Shown here: piece after piece, positions 44,456 through 55,200 of the stretch
How positions within the stretch are numbered: position 1 is the first letter of the stretch
How the letters are laid out: every line of letters starts with the position of its first letter
Assembly (NCBI RefSeq): GCF_037325665.1
Contig: NC_090245.1
Span: forward strand, 52,039,725 to 52,103,724
Direction of reading: 5' to 3'
DNA: 64,000 nt
Source: Littorina saxatilis
Lineage: Eukaryota > Mollusca > Gastropoda > Littorinimorpha > Littorinidae
Made by a program: the position numbers and the translations under genes
Notes under the pieces: generated by a model
What the model saw: only the letters and a program-made list of their open reading frames with translations
What the model was told of the DNA's origin: nothing
The model's database searches: none

Positions 44456-44814
44456 ACACACACACACACATACACCACGACCCTCGTCTCGATTCCCTCT
44501 CTATGTTAAAACATTTAGTCAAAACTTGACTAAATGTAAAAAGGAATCTAGCACCACATTCATTATGATGATCTTTTCAAATCCTTGGGCAGGGAGGAAC
44601 AAGAGACCTGGGGGTATTATGCATTATATAACAGTATTTATTTGGTTCCTTATTGAAGGGTTCCAAACACAATGATGATGGAGTCCTAGCTGTTAGCTCA
44701 GGGGTACCGAATAATGAAAAAATGTGTTCCCTATAGCTCAGGGGTAGGGTAGACAACACAGAATCAGTTTTTTCTCAAGACAAGAATGAGATTTTGTTCA
44801 CCTGATAGCTCAAC

Positions 44815-45209
44815 CAGGGCCGGACTAGGTAAGTACTAGGGGGGGGGGGGGGGGGGGGGAGTGGCAGATGGGGGTCCATTTTTGAACGTTTTTTGATGTT
44901 TCTGGAGGGAAAGGAAACCTGTCCTTGAACGAAAAAGGTAAATTCGACAGCAAACTGTAATAGGCAATGACTGAAGAAGAATCTGACGCATAGGCAACGG
45001 AATGCAATGCAAGGAATGTTCCCTTTTTCATGATTTTTTTTGGAGGGGGTGAGAGGTGCGATTTCTCCTCGGATTTCATGATCCTGATGCAACACCCCCC
45101 CCTCCCTCCCCCACATAAAAGGTGTTTGGGAGGTACATGCTAGCCAGGGGGGGGGGGGTGCGCAACCCCTGTAACAACCCCCCCCCCCCCCCCCCCTAGT
45201 CCGGCCCTG
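44815..45209. mobile_element. TIR element with CAGGGCCGGACTAG ends and TCAAC duplication
   Basis: TCAAC at 44810-44814 and 45210-45214. The inverted ends pass into a G run (44839-44859) and a C run (45178-45196), so the termini could pair over about 30 bases. No ORF. hAT-like ends, but the target repeat is only 5 bp. Confidence 0.75.
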
Positions 45210-46022
45210 TCAACGGTACCTCACACACGGGTTTGGGTTCCAGTTAGCTCAGGGGTACCATATAATTGTCAACAACAAAATAATTATGTGTTCCCGATAG
45301 GTCCGTGGTACTGTACATGGCCTTCATTCCGTGACTGCTATTTTTTGTGTAGATAGTCTGAAGTGCCACCAAACGGATTTTTTTTATAGTAAATATTCCA
45401 TTATTAGTCTAAAATGCGTGAAGATTTTGTGACTGGGGTCCGGATCCAACTTTTCGCATTACCACCAAGAACAGTCCGCGAAAGTCGAACCTACAGTTTG
45501 GCACAGAATGGACAAACTAAACTGGGTAAGATTATGATTGATTAAACAGTTTTCCCACTGGCTTTAAAGGTTTAGCGTTTGTCGGATGCGCATTGATATT
45601 CCCGAAACGCCCGATCGCGGGATCAAAGGTGTTAATGCAACACAATGTCAGTTTCAGTTTGGCCTGTTGCAGACGACGGTTTCGCTGAAAAGCTAGCTGA
45701 CCGACATGCGCTGTATATGTATAAACTATAACAATAATTATGTGAGAGAGATGAGTGAAAGAGATTTCGTCAGGCAACAATTATAGAGAACTTTTGGGAT
45801 AACACTTAACACTTATGTCGGCTGCTACCAATGATACAAAAACTGAACAGCCCCCCCCCCCCCCCCCCCATCACCCAATCCTTAACAAAACTAACAACAA
45901 AAGTAGTGGGGTAGGTGGGGGGAATTAATAATAACTTGCAAGAACAACTTCAGATTTGATAGCATAAGTATCACAGCAAAAAAGTATAACAGACTTTTTG
46001 CAGCAATCCGCACACACATGCA

Positions 46023-46024
<2 letters not shown>

Positions 46025-46073
<49 letters not shown>

Positions 46074-46085
46074 CCACACACACAT
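46025..46085 (+). repeat. (AC)n microsatellite
   Basis: About 25 AC dinucleotides 180 bases upstream of the first visible CTC1 exon. Confidence 0.95.
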
Positions 46086-46186
46086 ACACATCTTGCAGAC
46101 ATCTACAGCCACTGCATGGTGCTATTTTCATCTAATGAATATATTCCCAGTGTTCCTGATGTTTTAACAGGGCATCCCTGTTACAC

Positions 46187-46252
46187 TCACACAATATGAT
46201 CAAGGTGTTGCAGGCCGTGGTGTGAGAAGAGTGTGATGACCACCAGCAGTAT
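46187..46252 (-). pseudogene. Candidate terminal exon of an unrecognised minus-strand gene
   Basis: On the minus strand a good acceptor (CATTGTGTTTCAG|A) is followed by 21 codons and TGA. The peptide is hydrophobic then polar: LLVVITLFSHHGLQHL. It resembles the end of a membrane protein, but no upstream exon was found, and such exons would lie inside CTC1. It may be a relic or chance. The start is only 10 bases from the CTC1 ATG on the other strand. Confidence 0.2.
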
Positions 46253-46262
46253 CTGAAACACA

Positions 46263-49200
46263 ATGGAAGGGAATGGTTGTAGGAGCCAAGCTGGATTGGT
46301 TATCACTGCACAAGATGCTCTGAAATTTCTTCAGTTAAAGTAAGTTTTGTAGGTACGGTGGAACCCTACTTTTAAGACTTTTTTTTAGGATCATATGTTT
46401 TTTTCTGATTTTCTGTTCATAGCCTCGGTATATTTTATTTTATCACCTTTTTAAGACTCCCTCCTTTTTTAAGACTTGATATTCTTTGATATTTGGACGT
46501 CTTAAAATAAATGTACTTCTGATTAAGAATACTGAAGAGCTGTAAAAAAAAACCACTTTTTTTCAGATTTAATCAAAACCATTGATCATTTTGAGATTAG
46601 CCCCTGCTGAGTATAAATATGTATTGACAAATGGCACCAGGAGTTTTAATATTGATTGATTTGTCCTTACTGTTTCAATTTGAGTTAATATTCCAAGCAT
46701 TTTTATTGAGTTGTACAGGAGTAAACAATATCTATGTAATATTGTTTTCCAGGCATATTCTTCCACACAGGACCATTGTCAACATCAAAGGAAAAGTGAA
46801 TGCTGTCAGTGAAATTGTGAGGTAAAGTTCCATGCTTGTTTGTTTAAACATCAGCAAAACTTTGAAAATAGAAACTTCATTTGTGAATGATAGCTTGTGT
46901 GTATGTGTGTCTTTTATTACTTTGTGTTCATGTGCGTTGTGTTGTGTGTGTGTTATGGTTTGATAATTATTGTAACAAAAAATGTTTCTTTTTTCAGAAT
47001 CAACAAAGACTGTGTGTTTTTGGTTGAGATTGAAAGCAGCATAACAGTTGTTGTGAAGGTATTTATATCTGATTATTAGATTATGATTCTCAAGGTATTT
47101 ACAGTTTAATTTGTCTGTCACCTTTGCGCATATGAGATGTTGTTTTAAATTTTATTTGTAAAACATAACAGTGAAAGTCTGTCAAGAACAATAAAGCTCC
47201 CCAGTTTACATTCCAGTCCATCTGAAATATAAATTAAAAATGATTAAGAAAATGAACTCAGATGTTATTTGTCTAACAAACTTAACATGGGAAAAACAGC
47301 ATTGTTACATAAACTGTGTGGCATTTCATGTATGTGACAGCTAAGAAATGAATGTTCAGTCTTCATTATATTAATAGGGTTTTGTGCACAATAACCTATA
47401 AAATGCCAACCTAGTCTGTACAGTGATCTAACTGAAAAACTCTATTCTTTTTTCACTCTTGCCAGCAACCTCAGTTTCACAAATGGCATGACCAACTTGT
47501 GATTGATCAATCATTTGTGTTTATCAACCTTCGGCCTACAACATTGTCCAAGGTGAATATTTGTATTTTTGTATTTGTAACATGTCAACTGCAAGGATTG
47601 GCTTGGGTTTTGTCCACTATAGGTCCATTGACTGACTCGACCATGAATCAACCAGTCATTTTGCAAATCAATCAGTCAACAACAAAAAAGAAGCTTTTTT
47701 GCCGCCCCGGGACTGCGCATTATGCATTACAGCTGTGATGAGAAACTTATTACAGTTACAGAGCTGTTGTGAGAATTGTTTAAAGGGAGGACAAAAACAA
47801 CGAAGAATAAAGAATCATAAAGATCAAAAACCAATAGTTAGTTGCAATATTTCGGTTTGTGCAACCTTCTTCTGGCAGAATTTCAGAAGACTGAAGGCAC
47901 AATGTCTTGAAGAGGTTGTTTAATTTCATGAGGATAATGTACAGTAAATTGTGAGGGGGGAAAACAATTGCATTTGATTTTGAACTTTCTTGTTCTTGTA
48001 TCTTCATTCATAGTTGTGCTAAATGTGAAGCATTTGATTGAAACTAATTAAAGAATGTAACCTGAAAAGCTACCTACCCTTCCAATTTTCGCGGAATTCT
48101 TCCGAGTTTTGATTTCGTTCCAGCTATTTCCGATTTCTGTAACCATATTCCGATTTTTTTTTTTAAAATCGGTCCATTGACTGACTGAGACATTTATCTA
48201 TAGGTCTTTTCCGAATTTACCTAGGCAAAAGACCGATGACCGATGCCCAAGCCATACCCTGCAACTGATATACATGTAACAAGAGTCAGGCGTGTTACCC
48301 AAGTAGCACTTTTACATGGTAGACCTATATTTGTTTCTCTTTTACTGGTGTGCCCGGGCCCAATTTTCTCTACAACAACAGTCAAACCTGTCTTGGCGAC
48401 CACCTGCCCACATAGAAGAACCAAAAGGATCCTCGACTATTTTTGGGGGTATTCAATTCGCCCTTTCCATAGTGAACACTTTAGGTCGGTCCTTTGGGTG
48501 CATGTCGTTTTAGGGGTTTTAGAAATGTTAACCTCACTTGTTATTATTATCGTGTGGTTTTTGCATGATGTTTCACCTCAAGGCATACAGACCGGAACAG
48601 AGAGTGTACGTGCCATGGACTGGAAGCCGAGTGTTGAGCGACAGTATGGATGCACCGCAGCTGTCCTGTGTCAGCCTTCAGGTGGGGGTCTCACCAGGCT
48701 TTGTTTTTGTGCTTTTTCTTCCTTTTTTCCCTGAATGTTATCAGCTGTCTCTTATTTTTAGAATAACCTTTCATAAGTATGTTATGAAACTAACAAACAT
48801 TGCTCCAAAAAACGAGTACCTTATTCGGTGTACATTTTAATGAATAGCTTGGGAGGAGCTTACTTAATTCATCGTAATCTCTGGCATGTAAAGCTGAACT
48901 GATATGAGTTTAAATCATCTGTTTAGGTTGCAGTTAAAGCTTTGATCTACAAAGAATGTATGAGTAGTTGTTACAGAGTCAGAAAGACAGATGAAAGAAA
49001 CAGAAAAATACCAACAGTATGACATGCTTACCTGGGTGACAGCTCAAACAGTAACATATCATTCTGTTTCTTGTCTAGCCAGATTTGTCACTGTCTTCTT
49101 CTTCAGTTATGGGCTGAAACTCCCACGTTCACTCATGTTTTTGCACAAGTGGATTTTTTATGTGGATGACCATTTTTACCCCGCCATTCAGGCAGCATAC

Positions 49201-52200
49201 GCTGATTTCGGGGGACTTTGTCACTGTTATTTTTTACTTTATTTCAGGACTGGTTGCAGAGGCTTGGTTTATCCCTACCAGTGAATGACGGGAGAGGGGC
49301 TGAAGATGACAGGGAAGAAGACGTCAGTGGCTCGGTCAACTGCAGTTTAACAACGTATCAAGTAAGCGACAGCAAGGTCTCTTTGTTGCCCTTGTGTGTC
49401 CTTCTCTTCTTCTTCTTCGTTCATGGGTTGAAACTCCCATGTTCTCTCATGTTTTTGCACGAGTGGATTTTTACGTGTATGACCGTTTTTACCCCTCCAT
49501 TCAGGCAGTATATGGCGATTTCGGGGGACCTCATGTGTCCATCGACAGGCATCCCCTTGTAGGCCACATTTTACAGTGACATGATATTTCATGATTTGGT
49601 TAGGCTCGTCTCCAATTGTGGCCACTAAAATGCAAACTGTGCTGGTGTGCATCATATATTTCTGTTCAAACTTAGGTCCTAGAACGCCCTTGAGGAAAAG
49701 TTATTTGTTGTTGATGTTGTTGAATTGGTGGTGGTGTTTTTTTTAAAATTTTTATTTTTTGTACTTCAGTGTGTACAATACGCACTGTTTGGGGAGCCCT
49801 TATTCATTGGTTCTGCAATGGGATAGAAACATCCTTAAAAGGGCAGGAAAAAGGCGGTGGTTACCTCATAGAACCTTAAAATATATGTTGTTGTCAAATA
49901 TTTGTTAGAATACAGTGTTGCTTCTGTTTGAAGACCTCCCAAAGTCTTAAAATGAAGGTAAATTTAGCAACACTATGAAGAAAATGTCTGAGAACATGCA
50001 GCCTTATAGTAGAGGGAGTCTTTTAATGGAGGGTCTTGAGATAGAGGTTCCACTTTATTCCAGTTCTCAATGAGGAGTTAGATAATGTTGATGACATTTT
50101 TTGTTCTGAGTTTTTATTAAGAATTTTTGATTTTGAGTTGTAGTATATGTACCTTTGTTGTTTGTTTCAGGGTGTTGTAACAGACAATAGCCAGGCCAAG
50201 TTCAACATTTTTCAACTTGACAACACAGTCAGGTGGGGAGTTTTCTGACGTGCATAGTACTATTTAATCTTTTCCATGTGTTTGCATTCACTGACCTTTA
50301 TCCACAATCCAATAACTGGCGTTCACACATCTGTAAATCTTACTGACTGATGTCATGTTCGAACAGACACACTGACACAACATTAGGGAAGACGAGCACC
50401 ATTGTGCAACATTCTGTTGTTTTTGTGTGTTATAGATTGTAAATCAGTTGCATTTCAGAATGAAACGATGTTTGTACTTTTACTTTTCAGGTTATTTCTA
50501 TGTTTCTTGCCCAAACTTCAAGAACCTAAAAGGCTATCGCTTGGGGATTGTGTCAGGGTCAATAATGTGCACCAGCCCACTGATCCACAGGTTTGTAATG
50601 CCACTATGATAAGTGCATGTCTTAAAATGAAGCAGGATTTGTATACTCTATTGACAGAAATTACCGTATTTGACGGATTACAATTTTATAAGCAGCACCC
50701 CCGACTTTAAAAAAAAATTGGAACGAGCCACGTAAAGGCCGCGTCACTATATTAGCCGCCGTCGAAAAAAATATAATCAGGTTGTGTCAATCAAAACAAC
50801 CAGGCAAACAAAAGTACAGTATTTGGCGAAATCGGCTCCGAGAATAAACAAATGAAACAAAGAAGAAAAGTGAAAACATTTGAAGAAAAATATCACACAC
50901 ACAATTTGTAACCAACACACACATGTAGTCTCGCCCGGAATAAACTTTTTTGGGATGATTTACGACTTTTGCGCACATTTCGAGCAGACGAAAACACAAC
51001 ATGGCGGCTCTCGCTCCTCCAACTATCGCAAGACACAAAAAAACAAAATCTCGCGCGCGCGAGATCCTGATACATACGGTGTTTCTCTGTTCGCTATCTT
51101 GTCACGACGACTTGTTAACAAACGAAGATTCGCGAAAGAAAGAGAAAAGCGCCGACTTCCATTAGGTGAATGCTATTCAAGTTTAGGTAACGTTTTAGCC
51201 GCATCTTTTTATAAGGTGCAATGCGATTTTTTTGTTGAAAAAAAGTCGGGGCTTGTAGTCCGTCAAATACGGTACACATATTTGATGTAAAGCTTGTGTG
51301 TAGCAATAAACCGGCAGACCTAAACACTGCTTGGCATTTGTTTTATAATGTGAGTTAATTGTTATCAGACACATAAAAATGGCTAAAGTTTGATCAGATA
51401 TGTTTGATTTGCTGTATGTTTGAGTACTGTCACACCCATCCCAGTTCAAACCAGAATTTTACTCTGTGGGTGGTTTGAAAGTTCTCTGAAGTAGAATGTT
51501 AGATCTCATGTGGGAAACATGCAGACTACACTGGTCATGTTTGACATGGTAATTATGTGATGTCCTGGGATGGACACGGATTAACTTGTGTGCAGACTCA
51601 GAGACGGTATCCATGTTCTACCTGTGTCACCACTGTGGCACATTAAAGACTTAAAGAGCCATAAGTGCAGGTGGCTGATTACACCTAAACACGCACAAAC
51701 CTGGGTAGCGCGACTCTGTTGCAGCTTGCTTTCCACTGGGAGGAAGCGACCCAAATTTCCAGCGATAGAACAATAAAGTTATGAACAAAAGCAGATGTCA
51801 AGATACCATGTACCCATGGTCTGTTGGTGGTTTCTGTCACTCAAAAATGAACTGCAGTGTCTAGTCCTACTTTGAGAACATATACAATAAGTAAAAAAAA
51901 AAATAGATGAACTACAAAGATAAGTAAATTACTTTTTTTGAGAGTGAAGATGTAGAAATGTGTCCACAGGGCCAGGGGAAGCAATTGTACTGCTGCATGA
52001 GATCATCGGTGCAAGTGCTTCATCGGGACATGGTAAGGGTAACACACGTTTGTACTGACTGGTATACCCCTCAGACTGTGTTTATATTTGTAAAACTTTC
52101 ACCACATGTTATACTAGTAATGTATTTTAGTTACAAGTGGGAATAATCCTTTTCTGATGATAATTACTGACAATCTGGATGATGTATTAATGATAATTCC

Positions 52201-55200
52201 TTACCTTTTACCATCCTGTAGAAGGCAGCGACAAGCTGTCGAAATATTGATTAAGAATGTACCAAACCTGGTTACTGTCGTGTTCTCTTTTTGTTTAGAT
52301 TATTACTGACTGATAACTCTGACAATATGTTTATGTTTGTAAAACTTTCACAGTCTGCTGCCTTTTGGTCACAACTCAGAGATCAATCCTTATCTGATTA
52401 TTTCAATGCAGCTTTGGGCAGTCATTTAAATGTTAACATGCTGCTTCCTGTTTTGCAGACAAGTGAGGATAAAAATGGCATGCGACGGGAGGAAGGGGGA
52501 TGGCCACCTACCCCTGCTCCACTGTCACTGCTGGCACAGTTTGCTTTCATGCCGTGTGATGTGCAGCCCTTGCTTCAGCTACACCGACAACTCTCTGAAA
52601 TTCTTCATACTGGAACAGCTCACAGAAGCAGGTAAAGTCACACTGTTTGCCAACAGAACTAAGTGTTTCCATATGTCCAAGATCTGGTACCATCTTACTT
52701 TGTGGGCTAAATTATCAGGGATTTGGGAAGGGAAAAATACCACTTGCTGTGTTTGAATGTCACTCCGACTTTTCATTTGCGCAACTAAGAAGTGACTTCG
52801 CAATCAGAGTACTGCCTCAGATAAGCGGGGATTTTGAACCATCATTTCTTCCATTTTAAAAGTAGCTTGAGGAATAGATGCTATATTAGTGAAGATCTAA
52901 ATCATTGAAGCAACATATGTGTCATTGCAAAATAAAAGAAAGAAATTTCAGATAGGTGTTGGTGTTCTTCACACAATATCCCTGCATAAGTAGATATTGT
53001 TATTCTATTTTTTGCACTATCAAATCCTACAACATTAAATCTGATTACCACAAGTGCTTCTTGCAATTTAAATTATAAATATAAATGGAATGGTACCAGC
53101 TAGCAGAAAATCTTTCTCTGACAAATTGCTGATGGTGAGGAGAGCCATACAATGTGGTGGGCAACTTCTGCACAAAATAGTATAGAAATGGATTCTTGCA
53201 ATTCTTGCGTGCGTGTGTATGAGTGAGTGAGTGTGTATGAGTGAGTGAGTATGTGTGTACACAATTCAGTGAGCACTCTGTAATTTGTTGGGTTTGAATG
53301 TATTATGCATTGAATGTACTCAAGCCAAGCAACATTCCAGTGTATTAAGGGGTTGTCGTAAATTCTTATGTATCATGTCTTGCAAGAAAGGCGGCAATGC
53401 AGTCATCTTCTACTTGTGTATATGTGCAGTGAAAAGAAAGATGAGCTGAAGGAAGTTCTGCAACAGCTGCTAAGATGTTCACCTGAAGGACGGAAACTCC
53501 GCAACTACATAATGGAGTTTTGTCAACATCAGACATTGTGTCCCCTTGCTCATGAACAAGTGTGTACGATACGGTGAATCACCCCCTTTTAAGACACCCC
53601 AATTTAAGACTTGAGATATCCCTCCATTTTAAGACCCTGTTTTCTCTGATTTTCTATTCATGATCACTGTAAATTTACCACCATTTTAAGACTCATTTTT
53701 AAGACTTAATATTTTCAGACATTTGGAGGTCTTAACACTATTGTGACTAGCACTGCCACGGCGTTAACGTCCTGCCTGCCCAAGCTTGCCACCAAGAAAC
53801 TTCCTAAAAATCGGTAACTGTAAAGAAATCTGTCTAGCAAGCTTGAATTAAGTCCAATCACCACCAAATTTTGTGTACTAATTCAAAAATGGATGCCCAG
53901 TTCAGTCGTGCTATTTATAGGTTTGTCACGCGATTTGTTTTAGTGAAAGGGGGGTGAAAGGGGGATAATTTGTGTTTTTTAACGTTTTTTTGTGTGTGTT
54001 TTATTTTCCACTGCTTTTTTTAAAAGTTATTTTTTAACAGAAAGTATTATAAATAATGTTATAACCAAACAAGGTGTAAAACCTATGAATTAGCTGAAAT
54101 ATTGTTAACATTGTACACAGAAATAAGGAGACAGTACAAAGAAAAAAACAAGCAAATCACGCATTCACTCACAGCATCCTGACTCAAATGAAACAAAACT
54201 GTAACACTCACCAAATGATGTCTAGGTAATCCATATTGAATATAAGTCACATTTTCACAACAAAGTACCAACTGTACACCTATGAACAATTCCAAAAGGA
54301 TTTGAAGGCTCCAGCCATCCATTGTTATCAGTGCTGCCACGCCCCCATAGCTCCTGCACGATTCCGAGATACATGTTCGTCTAGCAGTATCACCCCCTAC
54401 CACGTGTAGTTGCCGACTCGTACTAGCAACAACAGGACTGTTTCTTCCTCAATATCACTGCTATTATCGCTTTCTTGAGGCTAAAACGACACGATGTATC
54501 ATGATCTACAGGATCCTCAAGATCCAACATCCGGAGAATCTCCTCCCGTGACAAGGCTCGCCTTCGATTCATTTTTTTTGTTCGAAAACACCACGCAAAT
54601 CTGCACTAATTTGATCAAGCCGGAAGAGAAAACCACGTGTATCAAGGGAAACAACTCAATTTACTGCAAGCTTCAAAAACCGGGAAGCAATCACGAGTCG
54701 TGTACCTTGTATGTCTAATACTAAAATAGTCACTTCCCGTCCGTGGGCGTTGCAGCGCTATTACTAATATAGTCACCTCCCGTCACGAAAGTGTTAAGAT
54801 AAGAGTTTTCAGTGTACTGTCTTCGACTGCTTTTGTGGCATTCTTATAGTGTTTGACGTCTTTGTTGTGAAAGTTTCCCCCGCGGGTTAGGGGGAAGAAT
54901 TTACCCGATGCTCCCCAGCATGTCGTAAGAGGCGACTAACGGATTTTGTTTCTCCTTTTACCCTTGTTAAGTGTTTCTTGTATAGATTATAGTCAATTTT
55001 TGACTCACATGCGAAGCAAAAGTGAGTCTATGTACTCACCCGAGTCGTCCGTCCGTCCGGAAAACTTTAACGTTGGATATTTCTTGGACACTATTCAGTC
55101 TATCAGTACCAAATTTGGCAAGATGGTGTATGATGACAAGGCCCCCAAAAACATACATAGCATCTTGACCTTGCTTCAAGGTCAAGGTCGCAGGGGCCAT

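Larger units (their letters stand above)
40970..44545. mobile_element. Dispersed repeat split by a LINE
   Basis: The left part (to about 41684) ends TTTAGTCTGAATCGCTCTAC. The right part (44456-44545) resumes with a CA run, then CCCTCGTCTCGATTCCC and AACATTTAGTCAAAACTTGA. Related relics are near 17400-17530 and 34110-34190 in reverse orientation. The left limit is approximate. Confidence 0.5.

Noticed and set aside
45487-45525. Short ATG exon (MDKLNW then GTAAGA) as a CTC1 first exon
   Set aside because: Splice site looks plausible but the peptide is six residues and cannot be tied to CTC1 without cDNA.
46151-46220. Plus-strand exon after GTTTTAACAG as an extra CTC1 exon
   Set aside because: No frame gave CTC1 similarity and the donors are weak.
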